In this document: piece by piece, positions 23,546-33,869 of the stretch
Numbering within the stretch: position 1 is the first letter of the stretch
How the letters are laid out: the number at the start of each line of letters is the position of its first letter
Assembly (NCBI GenBank): GCA_963699495.1
Contig: CAVOUB010000004.1
Coordinates: 60,659-124,658, forward strand
Source of the DNA: JAIBJN01 sp963699495
Lineage (GTDB): Bacteria > Actinomycetota > Thermoleophilia > Gaiellales > Gaiellaceae
Length of the DNA stretch: 64,000 nucleotides
Reading direction: 5' to 3'
Position numbers and translations under genes: made by a program
The notes under the pieces: generated by a model
Database searches by the model: none
What the model was told of the DNA's origin: nothing
What the model saw: the letters and a program-made list of their open reading frames with translations, nothing else

Positions 23546-25654
23546 CTACCGGGGCCGCCTGGCGACCCGCCTGCGGGCGCGCGTGCGCGACTTTCGCATC
23601 AGCGCGTCGTGGCTCCCACGCACCGGCTGGTCCTTGCGCGGGCGCAGGCGCTTCCAGCTCCCGTCGGGCTGGAGCGTCCAGGCCGTGTTGTCGTCGAGCA
23701 GCACGTCGAACGCCGTCGCCAGCTGAGCCTGCACCCTCGCATCCTCGACCGGGACGGCGATCTCGATGCGGTGGTCGAGGTTGCGGGTCATGAGGTCCGC
23801 GCTCCCGAGGAACGTGCTGGCGGCGTCTCCCGCCTCGAAGACGAAGAAGCGGCTGTGCTCGAGGAAGCGCCCGAGGACGCTTCGTACGCGGATGGTCTCC
23901 GAGAGGCCGCGCACGCCCGGCCGCAGCTGGCAGATCGAGCGGGCGACGATGTCGATCTCGGCGCCCGCCTGGGAGGCCGCGTACAGCTCCTCGATGATCG
24001 TCTGGTCGGTGAGCGCGTTCGTCTTCAGCCGGATCCGGGCGTGCTCCCCGTCGCCCGCCGCCTTGGCGACGGTGCGGATCTCCTCGACGAGCCGCCGCCG
24101 CAGGTTGAAGGGCGCGACGAGAATCTTGCGGAACGCCTGCGGGCGGCCGAAGCCGGTGACGTAATTGAAGAGGTCGGCGACGTCGGCGGCGATCTCCTCG
24201 TCGGCCGTGAACAGCCCGAAGTCCTCGTAGATGCGGGCGGTGAGCGCGTGGTAGTTGCCCGTCCCGACGTGGACGTAGCGGCGCAGCGTATTCCCCTCGC
24301 GCCGGACGACGAGGGTCGTCTTGGCGTGGATCTTGAGGTTCGGAAAGCCGTAGACGACGTGGACGCCCGCGCGCTCGAGCGCTCTCGACCACTCGATGTT
24401 CCGGTGCTCGTCGAAGCGGGCCTTCAGCTCCACCAGGCACACGCTCTGGCGTCCGTCCTCGGCCACCTGGATGAGCGCCGGGACGACCGGAGAGTCGTCG
24501 CTCGTGCGGTAGACGGTCGTCTTCAGGCCGATCACGGCCCGGTCGCGAGCCGCCTCGCGGACGAAGCGCTCGAACGTCGTCACGAACGAGTCATACGGAT
24601 GATGGACGAGGACGTCCCCGCGCCGGATCTCCGAGAAGAAGCCTTCGACGCCGTGCACGGACGCGAGGCGGGCCGGCGTGCTCGGCACCCAGGGCTCGTC
24701 CTTCAGGTCCGGGCGGTCGAGAGCGGCGAGCTGCGAGAGATCGGCGAGATCGAGCGGCCCTCGGATCGGATACACCTGCTCCTCGCCCGCCCCCAGCCCC
24801 TCCGTCAGCCGCGCAAGCATCCGGCTCGAGACCGAGCCTGAGACCTCGAGCCTGACGACGTCGCCGAAGCGGCGGCGGCGGAGCTCGAGCTCGACGGCCT
24901 CGAGCAGGTCGTCCGCCTCGTCGGAGACCTCGAAGTCGGCGTCGCGGGTGACGCGGAAGACCGCCCGCTCCACGACCTCCATCTGCGGGAAAAGCCAGTC
25001 GAGGAAGTGCGCGATCACGGCCTCGAGCGGGACGAACGCGCTCCTCTTGCCGACTTCGAGGAAGCGCGGGAGGCCCTCCGGCACCTTCACGCGCGCGAAG
25101 CGCTCCTCGCCCGTCTCCGGGTCGCGAACGAGCACAGCCAGGCTGTTGGAAAGCCCAGAGATGTACGGGAACGGCTGTCCAGGCCCCACGGCGAGAGGCG
25201 TGAGCACAGGGTAGATCTCGCGATCGAAGCGCCGCTCCAGCTCGGCGCGCTCCTTCTCGGAGCACTCGTCCACCTGCGCGATCACGATGCCGCCATCCTT
25301 GAGCGCCGGCACGAGCTCCCGGCTCCAGAGCCGCGACTGGCGAGCTGTCAGAGAGAGCACGCGCTCGCGAATTTCGACAAGCGTTGCGGAAGGGGTCCGG
25401 CCGTCCGGAGAGCGCACGGCGATCCCGGCCGCCTCCTGCCCCATCAGCCCGGCCACGCGCACCATGAAGAACTCATCCAGGTTCGACGAGAAGATGGAGC
25501 AGAACTTCACGCGCTCGAGAACCGGGACCGTCGAGTCGCCCGCAAGCTCCAGCACACGCGCGTTGAACTCGAGCCAGGACAGCTCCCGATTCAGCAGTCG
25601 CTCGCCTTCCTGGGAGATCTTGGCCTCGGCCCGCATAGATGAAGAGTGCATCAT
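23546..25654 (-). CDS. ppk1: Polyphosphate kinase 1
   Basis: A 702-residue PPK1 that polymerises the gamma-phosphate of ATP into polyphosphate. All four domains are present: N-terminal NRELSWLEFNARVLELA, the head domain, and C1/C2 with the catalytic motifs PYDSFVTTFERFVREAA, LKIHAKTTLVVRREGN (phospho-histidine) and DLFNYVTGFG. The C-terminus has an unusually basic tail (KSRTRARRRVARRPR). Only 34 nt separate it from the divergent MFS gene, so internal ATG 25636 may be the true start. Operon with ppx. Confidence 0.95.
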   Translation of the reverse strand: MMHSSSMRAEAKISQEGERLLNRELSWLEFNARVLELAGDSTVPVLERVKFCSIFSSNLDEFFMVRVAGLMGQEAAGIAVRSPDGRTPSATLVEIRERVLSLTARQSRLWSRELVPALKDGGIVIAQVDECSEKERAELERRFDREIYPVLTPLAVGPGQPFPYISGLSNSLAVLVRDPETGEERFARVKVPEGLPRFLEVGKRSAFVPLEAVIAHFLDWLFPQMEVVERAVFRVTRDADFEVSDEADDLLEAVELELRRRRFGDVVRLEVSGSVSSRMLARLTEGLGAGEEQVYPIRGPLDLADLSQLAALDRPDLKDEPWVPSTPARLASVHGVEGFFSEIRRGDVLVHHPYDSFVTTFERFVREAARDRAVIGLKTTVYRTSDDSPVVPALIQVAEDGRQSVCLVELKARFDEHRNIEWSRALERAGVHVVYGFPNLKIHAKTTLVVRREGNTLRRYVHVGTGNYHALTARIYEDFGLFTADEEIAADVADLFNYVTGFGRPQAFRKILVAPFNLRRRLVEEIRTVAKAAGDGEHARIRLKTNALTDQTIIEELYAASQAGAEIDIVARSICQLRPGVRGLSETIRVRSVLGRFLEHSRFFVFEAGDAASTFLGSADLMTRNLDHRIEIAVPVEDARVQAQLATAFDVLLDDNTAWTLQPDGSWKRLRPRKDQPVRGSHDALMRKSRTRARRRVARRPR

Positions 25655-25688
25655 CTCGGGGATCTGTGGGAAGCGAGGTTACGCTCTG

Positions 25689-26852
25689 GTGAAGAAATGG
25701 GGAACGCAGGACGGCCTCGCGGGGCCTGTGATCCTCGGTCTCGCCGCGCTCGATGCCGCCGGCTACAGCGTCATCGCGCCGACGCTGCCCACGATCGCGG
25801 AGACCTCCGGGGCGGGGCCGGCGCTGATCGGCGCGCTCGTGGCGACGTTCCCCGCCGGGGCGCTCGTCGGCTTCGCCCTCGCAGGCCCCGGAGTCAGGCA
25901 GGGCCGCACCCGTGAGGTGCTGGCGTGCTCTCTGGTCGTCGTCGCGATCGGGTGCCTCGGCTTCGTCCTGAGCGACGAGCTGGCGGTCCTGTTCCCGGCT
26001 CGGGCGCTCATGGGCCTGGGTTCCGGAGGCCTCTGGATGGGCGTCACGTTCGCGACGCTCGAGCGTTCACCGGGTCGCGAGTACCTCGGCATGGCCCGGC
26101 TGCTGGCTGCGTACTCGGCAGGAAGCCTGATCGGTCCGGCGCTCGGGGCGATCGGAGGCATCCAGGGGCCGTTTGCCGCCTATCTCGCCCTCGTCGTCGC
26201 CGGGGCCGTCGCGCTGGTCTTCCTCCGCCCGCCGGCCGTGAGGCGGACGTTCGCCTCCGACTGGAGCGCCCTGCGCGTGCCCGGCTTCTGGATCGCCTCC
26301 GGCGCCGGGCTCGTCGCGGTCATCGGCCTCGGGATCATCGAAGGAGTGCTGCCGCTCCACTTCGCGACCGCACTCGACCAGGCCCAGATCGGCGGCCTCT
26401 ACTCCGGCCTGGCCCTCCTGCTCGCGGGGACGGCGGTCGCCGCCGGCCACGCACGGCCAAGGCTCGTCATCACGGCCGGGACGGCCTTGCTCGTCGCCGG
26501 GATCGCCTCAGCAGGCCTCACCGACACCGTGGAGCTGTGGGTCCTGACCCTGGCGATCGCCGGCGTCGGCTTCGGCCTGACCGAGACCGGCTCCGTGGGC
26601 CTCCTCTTCGAGGCGGTCGGGACCGAGCGCATCGTGACGGCGATGATCGTCTGGTCCCAGATCGGGATCGCCGGCTACCTGGTCGGCCCGCTGGCGGGCG
26701 GCGCGGTGGCCGAGACGCTCTCGTTCGAGTGGATCGGCCTCGTCCCGCTGGTGGCGGCGGCGGGGCTCACCGCGCTGGCCCTCGCCCTTGGCGGGCGCTA
26801 TGCGGCCGCCGCCGGCTCGACGGCCGGCTCGGCGCGGAACGGGATGAGGTAG
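25689..26852 (+). CDS. MFS transporter
   Basis: A 387-residue protein with 12 hydrophobic helices and an MFS pattern: APTLPTIAETSGAGPALIGALVA at the start, RALMGLGSGGLWMG in helix 4, and a second half with GFGLTETGSVGLLFEAVG and AYLVG-type motifs. GTG 25689 is preceded by GAGG; a much longer open frame upstream lies inside the divergent ppk1 gene and is discarded. It ends overlapping the PHP gene by 55 nt on the opposite strand. Likely an exporter; substrate unknown. Confidence 0.85.
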   Translation: MKKWGTQDGLAGPVILGLAALDAAGYSVIAPTLPTIAETSGAGPALIGALVATFPAGALVGFALAGPGVRQGRTREVLACSLVVVAIGCLGFVLSDELAVLFPARALMGLGSGGLWMGVTFATLERSPGREYLGMARLLAAYSAGSLIGPALGAIGGIQGPFAAYLALVVAGAVALVFLRPPAVRRTFASDWSALRVPGFWIASGAGLVAVIGLGIIEGVLPLHFATALDQAQIGGLYSGLALLLAGTAVAAGHARPRLVITAGTALLVAGIASAGLTDTVELWVLTLAIAGVGFGLTETGSVGLLFEAVGTERIVTAMIVWSQIGIAGYLVGPLAGGAVAETLSFEWIGLVPLVAAAGLTALALALGGRYAAAAGSTAGSARNGMR

Positions 26853-27523
26853 GCCGGCTGCGCCGAGCGGAGGAACGCGACGAGCTCCTCCTCGTCCTTC
26901 CCGCAGGGCAGCAGCGTCTTCCAGGACGAGACCTGCTCGCGGCGGTGGACGTCGCCGCTGGCGACCGCCGAGACACCGCAGCCGGCGACCCAGCCGTACA
27001 CGATCGCCCCGTTGAAGAGCTCGGCGCGGTGAACCAGCGGTGCGAGGCTGGGCCACTCGCGCCAGAAGCGGCGCGTCGTCCGCGTCGGGACCGGGTCCCC
27101 GTCCGGTCCGTGCGGATGGGCCGCGATCAGCGCGGCACCTGCCTCCCGCGCGGCGAGGAGGGAGCCGACGAGGCCGATGTCGGGCGAGACGAACTCCCGC
27201 AGGCCGATCGCGAGCGCGTGGGCGGCCAGATCGGGGTCGCGGTGGTTGTGGGTCAGCTCGAGGCCCGGGACGACGAGCAGGTCGTAGAGCGCCCGGGCGC
27301 GCTCGGCCTCGGCCTCGACCGCCGCGAGGTACGCGCCGAACGCTGCCTCGTGAACGCAGGTCTCGGGCGCTCGCCATGGATCGTTCGTGCGCAGGACGTG
27401 GTCGGTGACGCAGAGGACGTCGAAGCCGGCCCGGCCGTACAGGTCGACGAGCTCCCGCAGGCTCAGCTCGCCGTCGCTCCACGTCGTGTGGGCATGGAGC
27501 TCGCAGAGCAATTCTCTCTCCAT
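26798..27523 (-). CDS. PHP-domain metal-dependent phosphoesterase
   Basis: A 241-residue PHP protein. The four metal-binding motifs are visible: LHAHTTWSDG, CVTDHVLRTND, a central PGLELTHNH, and AAHPH followed by ASGDVHRR. This resembles stand-alone actinobacterial PHP phosphoesterases (histidinol-phosphatase or nuclease-like); the substrate is open. A PHO-box-like direct repeat occurs 29 nt upstream of its ATG (27552-27573), suggesting induction at low phosphate. Confidence 0.88.
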   Translation of the reverse strand: MERELLCELHAHTTWSDGELSLRELVDLYGRAGFDVLCVTDHVLRTNDPWRAPETCVHEAAFGAYLAAVEAEAERARALYDLLVVPGLELTHNHRDPDLAAHALAIGLREFVSPDIGLVGSLLAAREAGAALIAAHPHGPDGDPVPTRTTRRFWREWPSLAPLVHRAELFNGAIVYGWVAGCGVSAVASGDVHRREQVSSWKTLLPCGKDEEELVAFLRSAQPAYLIPFRAEPAVEPAAAA

Positions 27524-27551
27524 GACAGGAGTGTCGGCGGCGCTCGCACGA

Positions 27552-27573
27552 GGTTGGGCAACGGAGTGGTGAA
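27552..27573 (-). promoter_or_regulatory. PHO-box-like direct repeat before the PHP gene
   Basis: On the minus strand: TTCACCACTCC followed directly by GTTGCCCAACC, an 11-nt-period repeat like the units beside the phoP/phoR genes and pstS in this window. Second unit diverged. Confidence 0.45.
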
Positions 27574-27589
27574 TGTCGTGGGAAAAGGC

Positions 27590-27621
27590 GGCAGCCCGCC
27601 GGCGAGGGTCGGCGGGCTGCC
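27590..27621 (-). terminator. Rho-independent terminator
   Basis: Perfect 11-bp stem GGCAGCCCGCC / GGCGGGCTGCC with a 10-nt loop. On the minus strand it is followed by GCCTTTTCCC. It probably ends the CBS/response-regulator transcript before the PHP promoter. Confidence 0.7.
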
Positions 27622-27827
27622 TGGGCGGGCGGGTGGGAGCCCGGGGCTACGTGCGCTGTCGGCCGGGACGGTGGACGGTGCCCGCCTCCTGCACGGAAAG
27701 GCCGTGGCGCCGAGCCGAGGGGAGCTCCCGGGAGGAGCCTTTGCTGACTGTCAATGCTGCCGCCGAGTCTCGACGACGAGACTGCGCCCGTGGGAACCGG
27801 AGTGGTGAAAATCCGGCGAGGACTCTG
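27622..27827. other. Non-coding region downstream of the CBS gene
   Basis: No gene seen. It contains a second copy of GGAGTGGTGAA (27799-27809), identical to the one in the PHO-like box at 27563-27573, preceded by CCGTGGGAACC at the same 11-nt spacing. On the minus strand this reads TTCACCACTCC GGTTCCCACGG and may be another PhoP site. Confidence 0.35.
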
Positions 27828-28217
27828 TTAGACGCCCCGGGGGGCGGAGTCTTCGAGAGCGACCCGCATGAGGTCGCGGATCGAGATGATCCCCACGACG
27901 GCGCCGCCGTCGAGGACGGGGAGATGCCGGAAGCCGCCGTGGATCATCAGCGACGCGGCGTGCCCGGTCTCGTCCGAGGCCTCGATCGTCTCCGGGTTCC
28001 TCGTCATCCAGTCGCGGACGCGCGCGCCCTCGGTGAGGCCGATTGCAACCGCGTTGAGGATGTCGCGCTCGGTGAGGATCCCCTCGAGCCGGTCGCCGTC
28101 CATGACGAGCACCGCGCCGACGGCGCGCGCGACCATGTGCTGCGCGGCTTCGCCGATCGACTCGTCCGGCGATGCCTTGAGCAGCTCGCGCGACATGTGG
28201 CTGGCGATCACCGACAC
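27828..28217 (-). CDS. CBS-domain-pair protein
   Basis: A 129-residue protein made only of two CBS domains (Bateman module): HMSRELLKASPDESIGEAAQHM with VMDGDRLEGILTERDIL, and MTRNPETIEASDETGHAA with LDGGAVVGIISIRDLMR. Such modules bind adenosyl nucleotides and act as energy sensors for partner proteins. It sits 35 nt downstream of the PhoP-like regulator gene on the same strand, hence probably in that operon. Confidence 0.9.
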   Translation of the reverse strand: MSVIASHMSRELLKASPDESIGEAAQHMVARAVGAVLVMDGDRLEGILTERDILNAVAIGLTEGARVRDWMTRNPETIEASDETGHAASLMIHGGFRHLPVLDGGAVVGIISIRDLMRVALEDSAPRGV

Positions 28218-28252
28218 CTGGGGCGATCTTAAGGGGAGGACGGCGTCGGCCG

Positions 28253-28948
28253 CTACTTCGCGACGGCGTCGAGCTTGTAGCCGACGCCGTAGCGGGTCTG
28301 CACGAACGTGTGCGCGGGCCCCAGCGACTCGAGCTTGTCCCGGATCTTGCGGACGAAGACGTCCACGGTGCGGTCGCGGTGCGTGAGCCGCCGGCCCCAG
28401 ACCTTCTGGAGAAGCTCGTCCCGCGTCACGACCCTCCCGCGCTCGAGCGCGAGCGCGTAGAGGAGCCGGAACTCGGTCGGCGTCAGCTCCGCGCTCTCCC
28501 CGCGCACGTACGCCTGCACGTTCAGCGGGTCGACCTTGAGCTCCTCGATCTCGATTGGCTCGCCGCGGCGCTCGTCCTGGACGCGGATGCCGCGACGAGC
28601 CGCCGCGCGCACGCGCGCGACAAGCTCTTTCATGGAGAAGGGCTTCACCAGGTAGTCGTCCGCCCCGATCTCGAGGGCGTGCACCCGGTCGTGCTCGGTT
28701 CCGCGCGCGCTCACGACGACGATCGGCGTCCCGATCCCCTCCGAGCGGGCGGTCTCGATCAGCTTCCAGCCGTCGATGCCCGGAAGCATGAGGTCGAGCA
28801 CGCAGACGTCGGGACGCTCGTAGCGCAGGCGCGCGAGTCCCGACTCCCCCTTGTTGACCCAGAGCGGGTCGAAGCCCGCCGTGGTCAGGTGCCTCGCCAT
28901 GCCCTCGGCGATGACGTCGTCGTCCTCGATGATCAGCACCTTCGACAC
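28253..28948 (-). CDS. phoP: OmpR/PhoB-family response regulator (PhoP-like)
   Basis: A 231-residue regulator: receiver domain with EDDD at 8-11, phospho-acceptor D52 in VCVLDLMLPG and K in DDYLVKPFSMKEL, then a winged-helix DNA-binding domain with LTPTEFRLLYALALERGRVV and RTVDVFVRKIRDKLE, ending TRYGVGYKLDAV. Start GTG 28948; a 15-codon upstream extension (PPPSSPPTG) is not conserved-looking. Divergent from a histidine kinase that leads into pstSCAB-phoU, with a PHO box between, so it most likely controls the phosphate response. Confidence 0.9.
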   Translation of the reverse strand: MSKVLIIEDDDVIAEGMARHLTTAGFDPLWVNKGESGLARLRYERPDVCVLDLMLPGIDGWKLIETARSEGIGTPIVVVSARGTEHDRVHALEIGADDYLVKPFSMKELVARVRAAARRGIRVQDERRGEPIEIEELKVDPLNVQAYVRGESAELTPTEFRLLYALALERGRVVTRDELLQKVWGRRLTHRDRTVDVFVRKIRDKLESLGPAHTFVQTRYGVGYKLDAVAK

Positions 28949-29002
28949 GTCACTCTCGATTCTGCCCGTGGGCGGTGAGGACGGGGGTGGCACAACGGTA
29001 GC

Positions 29003-29024
29003 GTAGTGGTGAAGAAGTGGTGAA
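29003..29024 (-). promoter_or_regulatory. PHO box between the divergent regulator and kinase
   Basis: On the minus strand two consecutive 11-mers, TTCACCACTTC and TTCACCACTAC, identical except for one base. This is the direct-repeat design of actinobacterial PhoP sites (GTTCACC units every 11 nt). Suggests autoregulation of the two-component system. Confidence 0.65.
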
Positions 29025-29076
29025 CCCAGCCAATGCGGGGGGTCGAACCGGCGGGTCCGGGCTACGATCCTCGCGA

Positions 29077-30048
29077 GTGCGGCGCTTCCTTCGACGCAAC
29101 GGCGACAGCCCCCGGACCGACCCGGGGCTGGAAGAGCTTCGCATCGAAGCCCAGCGCGGGCGGGCTCTCGTGGAGGAGAGCCGCGAGATCGTGATCGTGC
29201 TCGACGACCACGACCGCGTGGTCGCCGCGAGCAGGCGCGCCCGCGAGCTCCTGGGCGGGCTCGAGGAGGGCGCCCCCGCTCCGGACGCGCTCCTCCGGAA
29301 CGCGCCGCTGGCGATCCCGTACCAGGTGGACGGCCGCAGCGAGACGATCCTCTACGCCCGCGACTCGGGCGACATGGCCGCCTACGAAGAGCTGCGCGCC
29401 GGCTTCACCGCCGCCGTCTCCCACGAGCTGCGGACGCCGCTCGCCCGGGTGCTCGCACTGCTCGAGACCGCGACGCTGCCCGGGTCGGACGTCATCGAGC
29501 TCATCGAGCAGGCGCAGGGCGAGATCGACCAGATCCGGGAGCTGATCGACGACATCCTCTTCCTGTCCGAGCTCGAGTCCGGGCACGAGGTCGTCGGCCT
29601 CGGCACCACCCCGGTCTTCCCGATCGCAGTCGAGGTCGCGGAGAGCCTCGAGGAGCAGGCCGCCCGGGCCGGCGTGATCATCGAGCTGGTGGCCGACGAG
29701 GATGTCGAGCTGCCGTTGCGGCCTCGGATGATCCGCGTGGTCCTCCAGAACCTGGCCCAGAACGCGGTCCGCTACGCCGGCCCCGGTGCGCGCCTCCTGC
29801 TCTCCGTCCGCCAGGAGGCCCACGGCGTCGAGCTCGTCGCCAGCGACAACGGCGCCGGCGTTGCGGAAGAGGACCTCCCTCGTCTCTTCGAGCGCTTCTA
29901 CCGTGCCGATCGCGCCCGCGCCTCGCGCGGGACCGGGCTCGGCCTCGCGATCGTGAAGCACGTGGTCACCTCGGCCGGGGGAACGGTGGAAGCCACCGGT
30001 GCCCGCGGGCGAGGGCTCACGATCCGCTGTTACTTCCCTGCTCCGTAG
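29077..30048 (+). CDS. phoR: Histidine kinase (PhoR-like, no membrane helices)
   Basis: A 323-residue kinase: a PAS-like N-terminal domain (EESREIVIVLDDHDRVVAAS), HisKA domain with H116 in AAVSHELRTPLARVLALLE, and HATPase with NLAQNAVRYAGPG, SDNGAGVAEEDLPRLFERFYR and GTGLGLAIVKHVV. No TM segment is present, unlike typical PhoR, so it may read the Pst/PhoU state in the cytosol. GTG 29077 is chosen because the alternative GTG 29017 lies inside the PHO box. It is immediately upstream of pstS. Confidence 0.9.
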   Translation: MRRFLRRNGDSPRTDPGLEELRIEAQRGRALVEESREIVIVLDDHDRVVAASRRARELLGGLEEGAPAPDALLRNAPLAIPYQVDGRSETILYARDSGDMAAYEELRAGFTAAVSHELRTPLARVLALLETATLPGSDVIELIEQAQGEIDQIRELIDDILFLSELESGHEVVGLGTTPVFPIAVEVAESLEEQAARAGVIIELVADEDVELPLRPRMIRVVLQNLAQNAVRYAGPGARLLLSVRQEAHGVELVASDNGAGVAEEDLPRLFERFYRADRARASRGTGLGLAIVKHVVTSAGGTVEATGARGRGLTIRCYFPAP

Positions 30049-30055
30049 GGCTCTC

Positions 30056-30088
30056 TTTACCACCTCTTCACCAGTCGTTGACCCCCTT
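30056..30088 (+). promoter_or_regulatory. Triple PHO box upstream of pstS
   Basis: Three consecutive 11-mers: TTTACCACCTC, TTCACCAGTCG, TTGACCCCCTT. Positions 1-2 and 4-6 (TT.ACC) are conserved in all three. Located between the kinase stop and the pstS start (GTG 30153), where PhoP would activate the phosphate-uptake operon. Confidence 0.7.
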
Positions 30089-30152
30089 TCAGCCCATTAC
30101 GCGCCGGAGCACGGCGACACTCGCCCCGATGCAACGACGCGAAAGGAGAAAC

Positions 30153-31164
<1,012 letters not shown>

Positions 31165-31172
31165 CCCGACCC

Positions 31173-32115
31173 GTGGCGACGAGCGACGTTACCGCAGGCG
31201 CGCAGCCGGATCCGATCCGGCTGCGCGCCGAGCGGAGGCGCTGGGGCGAGGATCGTCGTCAAGGTGTGCCTCGGCCTCTGCGCGCTCGTCTCGGTGGCGA
31301 CGACGGTCGGGATCATCATTGCTCTGGTCGTCCCGTCGATCGAGTTCTTCCGCGAGGTCTCGATCGTGGACTTCTTCACCGGAGACCGGTGGGCGCCGCT
31401 CTTCGAGCCCGGCCTCCTTCGGCGTCCAGCCGCTGCTCGTCGGAACGCTCGTCGTCACCTTCTGGGCGTGCGTCGTCTGTCTTCCGTGCGGGCTCGGGGC
31501 CGCGATCTACATGAGCGAGTACGCGCGCCCGGGCGTCCGCAACATCCTCAAGCCCGCACTCGAGACGCTCGCCGGCATACCGACGGTCGTCTTCGGCTTC
31601 TTCGCCCTGACCTTCTTCACGCCGCCTTCCTGCAGGACCTCGGTCTCGGCGTGAACGTGTTCAACGTCCTCTCCGCCGGGCTGATCGTGGGCGTCATGCT
31701 CATCCCGGTCGTCGCCTCGGTCTCGGAGGACGCGATGAGCGCGGTGCCCCAGGAGCTCCGCGACGGCGCCTACGGGCTCGGCGCGACGCGCCTGCAGGTC
31801 TCGACCCGCATCGTCGTGCCCGCGGCGGTCTCCGGGATCGTCGCCAGCTTCGTCCTGGCGATCTCGCGGGCGATCGGCGAGACGATGATCGTGCTCATCG
31901 CCGCCGGCGGCATCGCCCAGATCACCTTCGACCCGCGCGACCAGGCCCAGACGATGACGGCCTTCATCGGCGCGACGGGCATCGGTGACGTCGCCACGGG
32001 ATCGATCGAGTACAAGACCATCTTCGCGGTCGGCCTCACGCTCTTCGTGATCACGTTCATCATGAACATGATCTCGATCCGGCTCGTGCGGAAGTTCCGG
32101 GAGATCTACGAGTGA
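31173..32115 (+). CDS. pstC: Phosphate ABC transporter permease PstC (three apparent frameshifts)
   Basis: First transmembrane subunit of PstSCAB. Joining three frames gives a complete permease: N-terminal VCLGLCALVSVATTVGIII, PLLVGTLVVTFWACVVCLPCG, the EAA-type region LRDGAYGLGATRLQVSTRIVVP, and the C-terminal ISIRLVRKFREIYE. The frame changes near 31249 (+1), 31410 (+1) and 31622 (-1). Sum of indels agrees with the total length. GTG 31173 starts 8 nt after pstS and the end overlaps pstA by 4 nt. Confidence 0.85.
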
Positions 32116-32989
32116 GCGTCGCTCCGGACACCATCGGGCGGCGCTCCAACGGCGACCGCGTCCGCGGGACCGCGTTCTACGTCCTGCTCCTCGATCTCCG
32201 TGACGCTCGGCTTCGTCCTCCTCGGTGTCCTGCTCGTCGACGTGATCAGGAAGGGCATCGGCTACGTGGACTGGACGCTTCTCACCGAGCCGAACTCCTC
32301 GGATCCGAACAAGGCCGGAGCCGGGCCCGCCATCCGCGGGACGATCTACATGATGGTCCTGCTCCTGGTGATGGTCGTCCCGATCGGCGTCGGGACCGCG
32401 CTCTACCTCGAGGAGTACGCGAACCGCGACCGCTGGTACAACCGGCTGCTCGAGATCAACATCCAGAACCTGGCCGCGGTGCCGTCGATCGTCTACGGGA
32501 TCCTCGGGCTCGCTTTCCTCGTCCGCGGCATCGGGCTCGGACGCGTGCTCCTCGCCGGCGCCCTCATCCTCACGCTGCTCGTCCTCCCGACGGTGATCGT
32601 GGCGAGCCGGGAGGCGATTCGCTCGGTGCCCGACTCGATCCGTCAGGGCGCCTACGCGCTCGGTGCGACGCAGTGGCAGGTCGTGTGGCGCCAGGTGCTT
32701 CCCGCCGCCATCCCGGGAATCGCCACCGGCTCGATCCTCGCGCTCGCGCGCGCGATCGGCGAGACGGCGCCGCTCCTCCTGGTCGGTGCGCTCACCTTCG
32801 TGGCCGTGGACCCGACCTTGCTCGGCTCGTTCACGGCGCTGCCGATCCAGATCTACCAGTGGGTCGGGCGCCCGCAGGAGGAGTTCCGCCTCCTCGCCGC
32901 GGCTGGCAATCATCGTGCTGCTCGTGATCCTCTTGACCATGAACGCGTTTGCAATCTGGCTCCGCAACCGCTACCAAAGACGATGGTGA
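32112..32989 (+). CDS. pstA: Phosphate ABC transporter permease PstA (two apparent frameshifts)
   Basis: Second transmembrane subunit of the phosphate importer. Start GTG 32112 overlaps the pstC stop. The main frame carries GTALYLEEYANRDRWYNRLLE, the permease EAA loop IRQGAYALGATQWQVVWRQV and ARAIGETAPLLLVG. Extra bases near 32192 and 32905 move the frame; restored, the C-terminus reads VLLVILLTMNAFAIWLRNRY. The stop (32987-32989) overlaps the pstB ATG (TGATG). Confidence 0.85.
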
Positions 32990-33869
32990 TGTCTGACATG
33001 GAGAGCGCACCGCCCGCACCTGTAAAAATCGCCGGCATGGACGAGAAGCTCCTGACCGAACGGCCGTGAGACGGGTAGCTCGACCCGCAGGGACGTCCTC
33101 TTCGACGTCGCCGACCTGACGGTCTCGTACTCGGACGTCCCCGCGCTGAAGGACGTCTCGCTCGAGATCTACAAGAACTACGTGACCGCCTTCATCGGCC
33201 CGTCGGGCTGCGGGAAGAGCACCTTCATCCGCTGCTTCAACCGCATGAACGACCTGATCCCGAGCGCGGCGGTCGAAGGCCGCATCCTCTACCACGGCCT
33301 CGACCTGTACGGCCCCGAGGTGGACTCCGTCGAGGTGCGCAAGCGCATCGGCATGGTCTTCCAGAAGCCGAACCCGTTTCCGAAGTCGATCTACGACAAC
33401 ATCGCGTTCGGCCCGCGGATCCTCGGCTGGAAGAAGAACCTCGACGAGCGGGTCGAGCGGGCTCTCCGTCACGCGGCGCTCTGGGACGAGGTGAAGAACC
33501 GCCTGAAGGCGAGCGCGTACAGCCTCTCCGGCGGCCAGCAGCAGCGCCTCTGCATCGCGCGCTGCCTCGCCGTCGAGCCCGACGTGCTCCTGATGGACGA
33601 GCCCGCCTCCGCGCTCGACCCGATCTCGACGACGTCGATCGAGGACCTCATGCACGAGCTCAAGCGCGAGTACACGATCGTGATCGTGACGCACAACATG
33701 CAGCAGGCCGCGCGCGTCGCCGACATGACCGCGTTCTTCAGCGTCGAGGTCGACGAGGAGGCCGGACCGCCGCACCGGCATCCTCGTCGAGTACGACCAG
33801 ACGCCGACGATCTTCACCAACCCGTCCGACAAGCGGACGGAGGACTACGTCACGGGGCGATTCGGATGA
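32989..33869 (+). CDS. pstB: Phosphate ABC transporter ATPase PstB (two apparent frameshifts)
   Basis: Nucleotide-binding subunit. Walker A IGPSGCGKSTFIRCFNRMND, Q-loop VFQKPNPFPKSIYDNI, signature YSLSGGQQQRLCIARCLA, Walker B DVLLMDEPASALDP and switch His in VTHNMQQAARVADMTAFF are all present and typical of PstB. The N-terminal leader from ATG 32989 is out of frame with the ATPase core (extra base near 33058), and the C-terminus is shifted near 33766, after which the correct frame reads GILVEYDQTPTIFTNPSD and ends VTGRFG. Overlaps phoU by 4 nt. Confidence 0.9.
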
